Shown here in pieces: positions 1 to 7,861 of a stretch of DNA of 64,000 bases. A program made the position numbers and the translations under genes. This stretch comes from Paenibacillus fonticola DSM 21315. Its GTDB lineage: Bacteria; Bacillota; Bacilli; Paenibacillales; Paenibacillaceae. Every line of letters starts with the position of its first letter. The stretch's first letter is position 1. A model generated the notes under the pieces. It was not told the DNA's origin. It saw only the letters and a program-made list of their open reading frames with translations, and ran no database searches. Where the stretch lies: contig NZ_KB907249.1 of the NCBI RefSeq assembly GCF_000381905.1, positions 211,174-275,173 of the forward strand, written 5' to 3'.

Positions 1-24
1 GGTGTACATATGGAGGAAAACAGA

Positions 25-573
25 ATGAACATGCCAAGTAACAGTGAATTGACATTTCTTTTTGAAGGTGACGAGCAGCAGCTGGAACTATTTATTGAAA
101 GGCATTATAAAACTTTCGAGCGCTATCAATTGATAGATGATTTGAAAGAGCTGAAAAATGATTATGAGCTTGAAGAGCAAATCTCGATTGTGTTTTCTGT
201 CGTATATGGTGTTTCTGTGGATTGGCGTGAGGATGATGAGGAAATCGTTCGAATGTTCAGTGAACGGCTACAAGAGGAAACAGTTGAGGTTACGTTTACA
301 GACAAAGGATTGGATGTTACTTATAACGACCAGCTGCATTCGATTGCACTTACCTTTTCCGGAGATGATCGCTATATCACGATTCGCGGCTTCCAGGAGC
401 TGATCCGGGAGAAGTACGAAATTCGTCTGCTTGAATACTCGTATTTTTCCGATACTCACGATTTTTTGATTTTACCGAAGCGGCAATGGGAGGAATTGGA
501 GGCCCGGTACCCGGAAAGTATCGGGAAAGTGTTCCGCATCATCGATGATAAACTGGACTATCCGACAATGTGA
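25..573 (+). CDS. Hypothetical acidic protein, 182 aa
   Basis: I do not recognise this protein. It is soluble and acidic, has no signal peptide or membrane segment, and carries many Glu/Asp and aromatic residues spread along its length. The open frame reaches back to an ATG at 10, but a GGAGG at 12-16 lies 8 bases before the in-frame ATG at 25, so I start there. It ends in TGA and is followed by a hairpin terminator. Its neighbours are other small uncharacterised genes including an SMI1/KNR4 protein, so an immunity-type role is conceivable, but nothing in the sequence shows it. The upstream side is cut by the window edge. Confidence 0.75.
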   Translation: MNMPSNSELTFLFEGDEQQLELFIERHYKTFERYQLIDDLKELKNDYELEEQISIVFSVVYGVSVDWREDDEEIVRMFSERLQEETVEVTFTDKGLDVTYNDQLHSIALTFSGDDRYITIRGFQELIREKYEIRLLEYSYFSDTHDFLILPKRQWEELEARYPESIGKVFRIIDDKLDYPTM

Positions 574-620
574 TAAGCTGCAGATTAACATATATCACTA
601 AAGAAGCTCGTTCAACATAT

Positions 621-665
621 AACCCAGCCGAAGGTAAGAGTTATCTCTAAGGCTGGGTTGTTTCA
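621..665 (+). terminator. Hairpin terminator after first gene
   Basis: A perfect 9-bp inverted repeat (AACCCAGCC at 621-629, GGCTGGGTT at 651-659) is followed by a short T-rich run. A closely similar hairpin occurs at 42452-42506 after relP. Confidence 0.6.
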
Positions 666-696
666 TAAATACGAAATCTTTAGCGGGGAGTGGCAT

Positions 697-1260
697 ATGA
701 AGAACAGGAAAATTATTGTGCTGCTAATGTGTTTTCAATTGCTTTTCATTATAGGTTGCGAAAACCAATCGGCAATAAACCAAGAAAATGCCAGCAGGGT
801 TGTTGAATTGACGAATGAAAATGAACTTCTGCAGAAAAAGCTGGATGAAGTAAACGAACTGAACGCAAGTTTAATGTTAAAGAACGAAGAGTTAATTCGT
901 TATGATGAAGATCTCATACCTAAAGAGCATGAAATTATTTATGACTTAAGAATTCCTATTAGTGTTTTTGAAGTGGTGCATAAGCATTTTCTGGCAATAC
1001 AAGAGGATGATATCGATTTACTGAAAGAAACGATAAAGGATAATACAGGTTTAAGCGATCGCGTCTACCAGCTTTTGGAGATTGGAAAAACGACGAAAAT
1101 TGAACTTAAAGCATTAAATTATCAGCATGAGAATACTTATGAAAATGGTTCGAAAGTTACAAAAAGTATAGTTGTAGGTGTTAAATATAATGATAACAAC
1201 GTTTCTTTCGCCCTTCAAAACACAAATGATCAAGGATGGATGATTGTAGACATCGATTGA
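697..1260 (+). CDS. Lipoprotein with coiled coil, 187 aa
   Basis: This is a predicted membrane-anchored lipoprotein. The N-terminus is a basic stretch, a hydrophobic core and a lipobox (IIGC) with the cysteine near residue 21. Residues about 30-65 are rich in Leu/Glu/Asn in heptad-like spacing and look like a coiled coil. The C-terminal 100 residues resemble a small alpha+beta domain of unknown function. A TTG further upstream (658) keeps the frame open but lies inside the terminator hairpin; the ATG at 697 has GGGGAG at 685-690, so I use it. The neighbours give no functional clue. Confidence 0.75.
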   Translation: MKNRKIIVLLMCFQLLFIIGCENQSAINQENASRVVELTNENELLQKKLDEVNELNASLMLKNEELIRYDEDLIPKEHEIIYDLRIPISVFEVVHKHFLAIQEDDIDLLKETIKDNTGLSDRVYQLLEIGKTTKIELKALNYQHENTYENGSKVTKSIVVGVKYNDNNVSFALQNTNDQGWMIVDID

Positions 1261-1305
1261 AGAAAAGGGGGAAATAAAGTCTAACATTCAGAAAGGAGTA
1301 TTCCA

Positions 1306-1659
1306 TTGAAGGAAGTAAATGAAAAGCAAAAAGAATTATTGAAGAAGTTGAAACAAATTAGAGACCAATATGTTGATTTTTCTGTAGGAAGCCTAGAAGT
1401 AGATTCAAAGCTAAACTGGAGTACATATCGAGAAGAATATATAAGACTCGGATCATTGCTGCATTCAAACAAGGATAAACAATCATTTCGAGAAATTCAA
1501 GTGGAGTTGATAGATGAAGTAATATATAGAATTCTTGAGATGCTCGACGGATATGGAGGTTTAACCTTCGAAATAGAAATGATGGATAAGGATACACGGC
1601 AGTCAATTACTGAAGGAATTCAATTGCACGATAAATACATGGAAAACACCGATACTTAA
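1306..1659 (+). CDS. Hypothetical protein, 117 aa
   Basis: A small, charged, mostly helical soluble protein with no recognisable domain, signal peptide or membrane span. The start is a TTG at 1306, supported by AAAGGAG at 1292-1298, eight bases upstream. It sits between the lipoprotein gene and amj; the gap to amj holds a promoter-like element, so it is probably not co-transcribed with it. It could belong to the group of small immunity or helper proteins suggested by the SMI1/KNR4 gene nearby, but that is only proximity. Confidence 0.65.
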   Translation: MKEVNEKQKELLKKLKQIRDQYVDFSVGSLEVDSKLNWSTYREEYIRLGSLLHSNKDKQSFREIQVELIDEVIYRILEMLDGYGGLTFEIEMMDKDTRQSITEGIQLHDKYMENTDT

Positions 1660-1663
1660 GATC

Positions 1664-1702
1664 GGGGCTCACCCTTGACTGAAAGATGTATAATCATGGA
1701 AG
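1664..1702 (+). promoter_or_regulatory. Promoter-like element, copy 1 of 2
   Basis: A TATAAT box at 1689-1694 lies inside a 19-bp stretch (1684-1702) that is repeated exactly at 22228-22246. Both copies are preceded by a GGGCT...ACCC motif near the -35 position, with no good consensus -35. It lies just upstream of amj. The shared sequence suggests a common regulator, which is inference. Confidence 0.4.
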
Positions 1703-1739
1703 AAGATTAGAAAATGATAACACTATGGAGACTAAACTA

Positions 1740-2531
1740 ATGATTAATTATTTGATGGTTATCTTTATTCTGACCATGATCATCCATACGGTAGAAACAT
1801 TATCTTACTCACTAAGATATGCTGGGGTGAAGATCAATAAGATTGCGGTCGCGCTTTCTTTAACAGGTATTATCGTACTTATTTCGAGAACCGCTAATTT
1901 AATTCAAGCTCCATTGACAGCTAAAATTATTGATTACGCTAAAATCGATCCAGCTTTTAATGTGCTGTACAATCTCAGAATCATATTAATTTCCTCCACG
2001 ATGGGCACTTTTATGGCCATTCTTCTTTTTCCTACTTTTGTTAACGTTTGGACCAGAGTCATATCCAAGCTGGAGCTTGCTGGTTCCTTACCAAGACTCA
2101 TATCTAGCGTAACGGTAGCGCAATTAAGAAATGTGAGAACTTATATAAAAAAACCGTCATTCAATTTTTATCATTATAGATATTTAGGCATATCTAAGCG
2201 ATTTATACTCTTAAATATTTTGGTTACGGCAATTTACACAGTAGGAGTACTGTCATCCCTTTATGCTGCTCATTTAGTTCCTTCATTGAGTACAACAGCA
2301 TCACAATCATCGGGCCTTATTAATGGAATAGCAACCATATTATTGACGATTTTTATAGACCCGCAAGTAGGTTTAATTACAGATAAAGCGATTAATAACG
2401 AAGAGTACAGAGATCAGCTCGGAAAAATATACAATACTTTAATGGTGTCCCGATTATTGGGTACAGTGCTTGCACAAGTATTACTATTGCCTGCATCCTA
2501 TTTTATAGTTATGATCATCAAACTGATTTGA
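1740..2531 (+). CDS. amj: Lipid II flippase Amj (DUF2837 family)
   Basis: The protein is a 263-residue polytopic membrane protein matching the Amj/YdaH family, the alternative lipid II flippase that substitutes for MurJ in Bacillus subtilis by moving the peptidoglycan precursor across the cytoplasmic membrane. Family features visible are the N-terminal HTVETLSYSLRYAG segment, the IVLISRTANLIQAP stretch and at least six hydrophobic spans. The frame is open from 1686, but GGAG at 1727-1730 is nine bases before the ATG at 1740, which I take as the start. In B. subtilis amj belongs to the envelope-stress sigma-M regulon; here a different promoter-like element sits upstream. Family assignment is from memory of the signature and is fairly firm. 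Confidence 0.82.
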   Translation: MINYLMVIFILTMIIHTVETLSYSLRYAGVKINKIAVALSLTGIIVLISRTANLIQAPLTAKIIDYAKIDPAFNVLYNLRIILISSTMGTFMAILLFPTFVNVWTRVISKLELAGSLPRLISSVTVAQLRNVRTYIKKPSFNFYHYRYLGISKRFILLNILVTAIYTVGVLSSLYAAHLVPSLSTTASQSSGLINGIATILLTIFIDPQVGLITDKAINNEEYRDQLGKIYNTLMVSRLLGTVLAQVLLLPASYFIVMIIKLI

Positions 2532-2586
2532 TTTTTTATCGAGAAGTAGTTCGTGTAAAAGTAAATATTGAGACTAGGTGATTATT

Positions 2587-3060
2587 TTGAATACATCGCT
2601 TATACATTCTGCTGAAGGATTAATTGAAAAAGTAAAAGAAAAATATCCTGATTACAAAGGGAAAATCGCGACTATTGAAGAGATGGAGAGCTTGCAAAAC
2701 CAATTAGGCATTATCTTGCCAAAGGATTTAATTCATCTATACACTGCTGTACCGATTATTGATGCCGAATTTGGATTTCAGGAATATGAGCCCGAGCCTG
2801 ATTTTGATGGAATATCGTATATCTTATGGGGCGGGATTAAAGATATATTAGACGAGAGTTTAAGATATCAACCTGGAATACATGTACTGAAGGAAGGGTA
2901 TCTGTTTGTTGCAAATTGCTCGCATGGAAGCGGGGATCCGATATTTATCAAATTTGAAGAGGAAGGGAAATACGGTGTATACCGAATTTTTCATGATGAC
3001 ATTAGCATCAGCAAGGTATCGGATTCATTAACGGAGTTATTTTATAATGCGAAACTATAA
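2587..3060 (+). CDS. SMI1/KNR4 (SUKH) family protein
   Basis: A 157-residue soluble protein of the SMI1/KNR4 superfamily. The signature is visible: an N-terminal helix leading to a 'LPKDLIHLY' segment near residue 50, then the 'YLFVANCSHGSGDPIFIKF' strand pair, and a C-terminal helix ending in SLTELF. Many bacterial members are immunity proteins for contact-dependent or polymorphic toxins; no toxin gene is visible here, so that role is inferred from family only. The GTG at 2578 overlaps the ribosome binding site AGGTGA (2576-2581), so the TTG at 2587, six bases after it, is the likely start. Confidence 0.8.
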   Translation: MNTSLIHSAEGLIEKVKEKYPDYKGKIATIEEMESLQNQLGIILPKDLIHLYTAVPIIDAEFGFQEYEPEPDFDGISYILWGGIKDILDESLRYQPGIHVLKEGYLFVANCSHGSGDPIFIKFEEEGKYGVYRIFHDDISISKVSDSLTELFYNAKL

Positions 3061-3125
3061 TGAGGTTTTTCATATTATTGACGATGGCTAGCCATGTCCA
3101 GCAAGGTGAAATTAAGGAGATGAAA

Positions 3126-3737
3126 ATGAAGTATTCAAAAGAAGAATTAGATTTAATTCAGCAGCTGGATCAGTATGCTGCAAATAAAAAAATTACTTAC
3201 TATAAAGCTATACCTCAAGAACTTTATCAAGAGATGAAAGCCATGATGAGAAGTGTAAAATTTGAGGGTTCGCTCCAGGAATACTTTGAATATTTGGGTT
3301 ACATTTTTAATCCCGTATCCAAATATCCTAAAAGCAGCACTGAAATAACTGCTCTGCTTTTGCAGCACTATCCAAGCAGATCTATCACGAACCTCGAAAA
3401 TGTCGACAGGAATTTATACTATATTATCCAGGACAAGGCATTGCAAAATATGATGGATATTCCGGAGTACATCCATCAATTAGGTTTCAAATTTGTTTTT
3501 CATAGCAATATATATCCGCACTCTCCTTCCTATTATATCGGAACATCCGAAAAGGAATATATCAATAGGCTCAATAGATTGTTCCCGGAAGGGACTATAG
3601 TGATTGAAGAGCTCATTGAAAAAAACAGTTGGCTATTTAAAAATATTAATTACTTAAGGCAAATCCGCTCCATACAAACCATTGATGAACAATTAGAGTT
3701 TTTTGGATTTAAAGTATTAAGAAGATGGAACGGTTAA
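3126..3737 (+). CDS. Hypothetical protein, 203 aa
   Basis: I do not recognise this protein. It is soluble, rich in Tyr, Leu and Ile, and appears mostly helical, with two short similar motifs built around F-x-Y/F-x-G-F/Y (near residues 55-60 and near the C-terminus). The frame overlaps the preceding SMI1/KNR4 stop when read from 3060, but AAGGAG at 3114-3119 sits six bases before the ATG at 3126, which I choose. It may be translated with the SMI1/KNR4 gene as a pair. Confidence 0.68.
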   Translation: MKYSKEELDLIQQLDQYAANKKITYYKAIPQELYQEMKAMMRSVKFEGSLQEYFEYLGYIFNPVSKYPKSSTEITALLLQHYPSRSITNLENVDRNLYYIIQDKALQNMMDIPEYIHQLGFKFVFHSNIYPHSPSYYIGTSEKEYINRLNRLFPEGTIVIEELIEKNSWLFKNINYLRQIRSIQTIDEQLEFFGFKVLRRWNG

Positions 3738-3801
3738 TGGTTAAGGTTGTCCCTCAGAAAATATTTAATTCCGATGTGCGGATGGTGAGGTGATTTGATC
3801 A

Positions 3802-3873
3802 ATGTGGATCCCCTATGAAGTGGTTAGAAAGCAACCTCAAGACTTTAACATCAAATACAGGATCACACAATAA
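3802..3873 (+). CDS. Possible 23-residue small ORF
   Basis: An ATG at 3802 follows a good GAGGTGAT ribosome binding site (3786-3793) by eight bases and runs 23 codons to TAA. The peptide is polar, without a membrane span. It could be a small protein, a leader peptide for the downstream acetyltransferase, or the remnant of a lost gene; nothing else supports it. Confidence 0.25.
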   Translation: MWIPYEVVRKQPQDFNIKYRITQ

Positions 3874-3901
3874 ATGCTAGAAAAATCAGGAGGAGAAATC
3901 T

Positions 3902-4447
3902 ATGTTTACTCACATTATAAGCAATGACCTGCAATTAAAACTGCTTGAAATGCGGCATGCTGAAGAAATGTTCAAGTTGTCTGATCACAATCGAGTACAC
4001 TTAAGAGAATGGCTGCCATGGGTAGATGATACAAAAAGTGTAGAACAAACTAAAGAGTTTATACAGCTTTCATTAAATTTATTTGCTGACAACAATGGTT
4101 TTAGCTCAGGTATTTTCTATAAAGAAAAAATCGTAGGCTGCATTGGGCTGCACAGTATTGATTGGAGAAATAAACAGACTTCTATTGGCTATTGGCTATC
4201 TGCAGATCAGCAAGGAAAAGGCATCATGACCAGCTCCTGCAAGGCAGTGATTAATTATGTCTTTCATGAATTATCACTAAATAGAGTTGAAATCAGGGCG
4301 GCCGTACAAAATTCAAAGAGCAGAGCTATACCTGAACGATTGAATTTCTGTAACGAAGGGATCATTAGACAGGCGGAATGGCTTTATGATCATTATGTAG
4401 ACTATGTTGTATATGGAATGTTGAAGGAAGATTGGAAAATAACTTAG
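3902..4447 (+). CDS. GNAT acetyltransferase, RimJ/RimL (YdaF) type
   Basis: A 181-residue GNAT-fold N-acetyltransferase of the RimJ/RimL group, which acetylate protein N-termini or small amines from acetyl-CoA. It is closely reminiscent of B. subtilis YdaF: the opening MFT, the LxEWLPW-like segment near residue 38, the acetyl-CoA loop (Q/R-x-x-G-x-G/A region, 'DQQGKGIMTSSC' near residue 105) and the conserved 'NRVEIRAAVQNSKSRAIPERLNF' helix-strand region are all present. The ribosome binding site GGAGGAG lies just upstream of 3902. The substrate is not known. Confidence 0.85.
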   Translation: MFTHIISNDLQLKLLEMRHAEEMFKLSDHNRVHLREWLPWVDDTKSVEQTKEFIQLSLNLFADNNGFSSGIFYKEKIVGCIGLHSIDWRNKQTSIGYWLSADQQGKGIMTSSCKAVINYVFHELSLNRVEIRAAVQNSKSRAIPERLNFCNEGIIRQAEWLYDHYVDYVVYGMLKEDWKIT

Positions 4448-4469
4448 GAAAAGAAAAGGATGATTGCTT

Positions 4470-4892
4470 TTGCAAATTCAAGGTGTAAATCACATCTGTT
4501 TCTCCGTTGCAAGCTTAGAGCAGTCCATCCCATTTTATGAGCAAGTTTTCGGGGCAAAGCTTTTAGTTAAAGGCAGAAAACTTGCTTACTTTGATTTAAA
4601 CGGGATATGGCTTGCTTTGAATGAAGAACCGGAGATTGAAAGAAATGAAATATTTCATTCGTATACTCACATTGCTTTTACTATCAAAGAAGAAGCATTT
4701 GAAATCTATAAAGAAAAACTGGAAAAACTTAAAGTTAACATCCTCTCAGGAAGAGAACGGGATGAAAGAGACAAGAAGTCTATTTACTTCACAGATCCCG
4801 ATGGACATAAATTTGAGCTGCATACCGGGCAGTTGGAAGACCGATTGAAATATTATAGGGAATCTAAAACTCATATGACTTTTTTTGAATAA
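4470..4892 (+). CDS. fosB: FosB metallothiol transferase (fosfomycin resistance)
   Basis: A 140-residue VOC-superfamily enzyme that opens the epoxide of fosfomycin by adding a thiol, bacillithiol in Firmicutes. Motifs match FosB throughout: NHICFSV at the N-terminus, YTHIAFTI in the middle, [24 protein letters not shown] and the C-terminal THMTF. The expected metal ligands are present at His8, His67 and Glu116, each one residue from those of Staphylococcus FosB. TTG at 4464 would leave only three bases after AAGGA (4456-4460), so the TTG at 4470 with nine is preferred. It follows the acetyltransferase gene by 22 bases and precedes a Nudix gene, possibly as one transcript. Confidence 0.9.
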   Translation: MQIQGVNHICFSVASLEQSIPFYEQVFGAKLLVKGRKLAYFDLNGIWLALNEEPEIERNEIFHSYTHIAFTIKEEAFEIYKEKLEKLKVNILSGRERDERDKKSIYFTDPDGHKFELHTGQLEDRLKYYRESKTHMTFFE

Positions 4893-4915
4893 AATGCTGG
4901 GAAAGGATCAATAGG

Positions 4916-5554
4916 ATGCAGACAGAGTTGTTGAATATTTATGATGAGAATAGAGTACATATAGGTGTGGCTACACGTGCTGATGTGCATCAACTTGGTT
5001 ATTGGCATGAATCCATTCATTGCTGGTTTGTTAGTCATGATGAAAATGAGGACTATATTTACTTTCAACTTCGTAGTGAACACAAGAGGGACTATCCTAA
5101 CCTTTTGGATATTACGGCGGCCGGACATTTATTATCCCATGAAACGGTCGGGGATGGAATAAGGGAAATTAAAGAGGAGACGGGTATAGAAGTCTCTATG
5201 AGCGAACTAATTTCATTGGGGATCATGAATTATGTTGTCACTAACCAAGCCTGGATCGATAAAGAAATCGCGTATGTTTTTTTGTATCGCTGCGAATTGT
5301 CATTCGATGATTTTTCCGTGCAACAAGATGAAGTATCAGGGATTTTTAGAGCTCGCTTTAATGACTTTGTTAAATTGTGGTTAGGACAACAAAATCAGAT
5401 TGATATACATGGGTTTCAACTGGACGATGACGGACAAAAAAGGAAAGTGAAACAAACCGTGGGGAGAAATCAGTTTGTTCCACATGACGAATCTTTTTAT
5501 CAAGCTGTATTACATCAAATAAAAGAAGTTTTGCAAGACACGAACCCAAAGTGA
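4916..5554 (+). CDS. Nudix hydrolase
   Basis: A 212-residue Nudix-superfamily hydrolase of the longer type related to isopentenyl diphosphate isomerase (YfcD-like). The Nudix box is seen at residues about 70-91, with GHLLSHE followed by REIKEETGI; the spacing between the first Glu and the Arg is one residue shorter than the textbook box, as in many proteins of this branch. Nudix enzymes cleave nucleoside diphosphates linked to another group; the specific substrate cannot be read. The gene follows fosB with 23 bases between them and has AAAGGATC-like pairing upstream. Confidence 0.85.
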   Translation: MQTELLNIYDENRVHIGVATRADVHQLGYWHESIHCWFVSHDENEDYIYFQLRSEHKRDYPNLLDITAAGHLLSHETVGDGIREIKEETGIEVSMSELISLGIMNYVVTNQAWIDKEIAYVFLYRCELSFDDFSVQQDEVSGIFRARFNDFVKLWLGQQNQIDIHGFQLDDDGQKRKVKQTVGRNQFVPHDESFYQAVLHQIKEVLQDTNPK

Positions 5555-5723
5555 GCCTTAGGCATAAAGGTCCCGGAATTACTGGAAATATAATACACCG
5601 ATAGAACTATTCTTAAGTAAAGGCATAGGAAGATAGAAAATTCAGCGTTTTTCTGGAGGGATTTTGATATTAATGTCGAAAAATAACATTTGAGATGTTT
5701 TGAGATGATTTTTAGGGAGGGAG

Positions 5724-6185
5724 ATGTCGTTGAGCTTTTTTGACAAGTTCAAGACAGGTGTAGCCGAGGCCGGGAATAAGGCCAAAATGGTTGTTGAAGT
5801 CAACCGTTTGAAAATGCAAAATAGCAGCAAACAAAACGAAGTCAACGAACAATATCAGGCCATTGGCAAGCTTGTGTACGCGGCTGCCGAGCAGGGATCA
5901 TGGCCGTTGCCTTTGGAGGAGTTTGCAGCTCCGATCGAGCGCATCGTTCAGCTGCGGATGGAAATTGAACAAAATCTGCTGCAAATCGCCAATTTATCCG
6001 ACATGAAGGTGTGCAGATCCTGCGGAAGCAGCGTTCCGGTAAATGTTCGTTTTTGCTCTAGTTGCGGAAGTACGTTTGAGATTAGCGTGGACCCTATTCC
6101 AGTAGAGGAATCTGGAGAGGATAACAACGGGGAAACAAACGCAGGTTTACTGCCTGAAGCCAAATCCGAGGAGGAAACGTCCTGA
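5724..6185 (+). CDS. Zinc-ribbon protein with coiled coil
   Basis: A 153-residue cytoplasmic protein. Residues 1-90 form a long amphipathic, probably coiled-coil helix; residues about 97-115 hold a zinc ribbon with paired CxxC motifs (CRSC and CSSC); the tail is acidic and disordered. Such proteins are common in Firmicutes next to small membrane proteins and remain uncharacterised. The start ATG follows GGGAGGGAG directly. The stop overlaps the start of the next gene in TGATG, so the two are translationally coupled and probably act together. Confidence 0.8.
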   Translation: MSLSFFDKFKTGVAEAGNKAKMVVEVNRLKMQNSSKQNEVNEQYQAIGKLVYAAAEQGSWPLPLEEFAAPIERIVQLRMEIEQNLLQIANLSDMKVCRSCGSSVPVNVRFCSSCGSTFEISVDPIPVEESGEDNNGETNAGLLPEAKSEEETS

Positions 6186-6622
6186 TGCAGCAATTTTCTG
6201 TGGTGCTCAAAGAGCTTCGTTTATGGTTTGAGTCATTTAAATGGTATTCGGCGATTCGTGCCTATGCTCTGCATTTATTGTTTGGCGGGTTAGGCATTAT
6301 GTTCTTATACCAGCTCTTAAGTGTTGTCATGCCTTGGCAGAGCCTTAAAGTGCTGAATACTCTTTTTTTCACAATCCCGTTATTGTCACTGGCAAACCTC
6401 GCGTTCCTGTTAGGAGTATGGCTGACTTTGATTTCGCCTAATGTGAAATATCTGCCGTACGGATTATGGGGAAGGGCATTGTACGTTATTTTTCCCTTTA
6501 CTTCGATTTCTTTGTCCAGTTTAATATCGGTAGCCGTTTACGCATTCCTTGGTTATATGCTGTTTAAATATACAGCGACTTCGTATGCAGAGCAGTCACG
6601 CATTTCTTCGCTCGATAACTGA
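6185..6622 (+). CDS. Small membrane protein coupled to zinc-ribbon gene
   Basis: A 145-residue integral membrane protein with about three hydrophobic spans (near residues 28-50, 58-85 and 97-125) and a basic N-terminal amphipathic stretch. No family is recognised. Its ATG overlaps the stop of the zinc-ribbon gene, and a hairpin and a terminator follow, so the two genes form a closed transcription unit. A membrane anchor or partner for the zinc-ribbon protein is a reasonable guess. Confidence 0.72.
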   Translation: MQQFSVVLKELRLWFESFKWYSAIRAYALHLLFGGLGIMFLYQLLSVVMPWQSLKVLNTLFFTIPLLSLANLAFLLGVWLTLISPNVKYLPYGLWGRALYVIFPFTSISLSSLISVAVYAFLGYMLFKYTATSYAEQSRISSLDN

Positions 6623-6681
6623 TTCAAGCCGGCTCTGTACATAACGCTGAACGATGAGCTTAGGGTACTGTTTTACACGTT

Positions 6682-6703
6682 TCGCATCTTTTACGTGATG
6701 CGA
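6682..6703. repeat. Perfect 7-bp inverted repeat
   Basis: TCGCATC (6682-6688) and GATGCGA (6697-6703) form a hairpin with an 8-base loop, without a long T run. It lies between the membrane protein gene and the stronger terminator downstream, so it may be an upstream termination or processing hairpin. Confidence 0.35.
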
Positions 6704-6744
6704 TAATTAGTAATTCATCAATGGTGGACATGAATAGCAAGCCA

Positions 6745-6785
6745 AGCGCTCTTCGTCCCATGTGGCGAAGGGCGCTCTTTAATTG
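6745..6785 (+). terminator. Terminator after zinc-ribbon operon
   Basis: AGCGCTCTTCG (6745-6755) pairs with CGAAGGGCGCT (6766-6776, one mismatch) around a ten-base loop, followed by CTTTAATT. The T run is short, so efficiency is uncertain. Confidence 0.6.
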
Positions 6786-6840
6786 TCCCGCCGTGCAACA
6801 ATTTTATCGTACATAAAATCATAGATTGGGGACAAGAGTT

Positions 6841-7764
6841 ATGAATGATAGTGTTGATTTCGAAAAAGATTTCGGGTTTGCCCGGGTCTATACGATAGAA
6901 CTGAAATACAGGCAGCAGCCTAAGCTCGATCGGGGTTTACTCTATGAGAAAATGGAGCAATATACCGGTACAATAGAACAGCCTAGAGCAACGGGGGAAG
7001 ATACAGCCGGGTTAGCAGTAGGGGAAGCAAATGGAACGGGTCAGGATAACCTGATTCATTTCTTTCATTTCAACTACATGGTTCAGTACGCGGAAGGAGA
7101 GATGCCAGCTCAGACCACTCTGGTGGAAATTGATCATCGTCCGGCTGCGGATTACGAGACGGCGATTCAGCAATGCTGGCATTGGCAGGAGGCTGAGCAA
7201 ACCTTGAATGAATGCAGCTATTCGCTGCTGTTAGCGGATATGATGGCGTCCGGACTTGAACCCAAGTCCAGACTGCAGTTGTTTACCGGAGCACTTCGGG
7301 CAGTACTTGAGGCAGCGCCTTGCGATGCGATTTACTTTCGGGAGAGCGACAAGCTGGTAGAGCCTGGCCCGTACCTGGCCGCCATTGAAGACGGGAACTT
7401 ATTATACGGAGCGATGAATATACGCTTTTATAACGTGGAAGGAACCGGACATGGGCAAGAGGAGCGCTTGATGGACTCTATCGGACTAGCGGCGCTGGGC
7501 ATCCCCGATGTACAATGCCATTACTATGCTCTCACTCCTTCAGAGGTTGCCGGTCATTTAATGGACATCGCGTATTATTTATTTACCCACGGAGACATTA
7601 TCGAGGATGGGGAGACGGTAGACTTATCCGAAGACATGCGTTGGCGCTGTGAGCACCAGTATGCGTTAGCTGGACCGCATCGCGCCGTGATCGATTTGGA
7701 CCCGGGCGAACCTTATTACGCAGGACGACAGGGAAATGACGAGGAAGCCGCCTCTGCTGAATAA
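6841..7764 (+). CDS. DUF4261 domain protein
   Basis: A 307-residue soluble protein. The central and C-terminal part (about residues 125-270) matches what I know of DUF4261: a helical stretch, the 'DAIYF' and 'GPYL' segments, the 'LGIPDVQCHYYALTPSEVA' motif and the 'GDIIEDGETV' motif. The N-terminal 120 residues are variable. The function of the family is unknown. The frame opens at a TTG (6826) that overlaps the ribosome binding site GGGGAC (6828-6833); the ATG at 6841 is seven bases beyond it and is preferred. It stands alone between a terminator and the ABC exporter gene. Confidence 0.72.
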   Translation: MNDSVDFEKDFGFARVYTIELKYRQQPKLDRGLLYEKMEQYTGTIEQPRATGEDTAGLAVGEANGTGQDNLIHFFHFNYMVQYAEGEMPAQTTLVEIDHRPAADYETAIQQCWHWQEAEQTLNECSYSLLLADMMASGLEPKSRLQLFTGALRAVLEAAPCDAIYFRESDKLVEPGPYLAAIEDGNLLYGAMNIRFYNVEGTGHGQEERLMDSIGLAALGIPDVQCHYYALTPSEVAGHLMDIAYYLFTHGDIIEDGETVDLSEDMRWRCEHQYALAGPHRAVIDLDPGEPYYAGRQGNDEEAASAE

Positions 7765-7861
7765 TATTTAAATTAGACAGGCTCCTCCGCTATTCTACTG
7801 GCAAGTGTAAGGGATGAAACAACGTAATGATGGCTGATGTGGATGACAGAGAGGAGACATA

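Noticed and set aside
658..696. Longer start (TTG at 658) for the first lipoprotein
   Set aside because: It lies within the terminator stem and has no ribosome binding site; ATG 697 restores a normal signal peptide.
2587..3060. A toxin-immunity locus around the SMI1/KNR4 gene
   Set aside because: No polymorphic toxin, secretion signal or toxin remnant was found next to it.
3741..3754. 14-bp exact repeat TTAAGGTTGTCCCT, also at 16317-16330
   Set aside because: Several 14-bp repeats are expected by chance in 64 kb, and the flanks do not match.
5640..5723. Short direct repeat (TTTTGAGATG twice) before the zinc-ribbon gene
   Set aside because: Too short and AT-rich to separate from chance.
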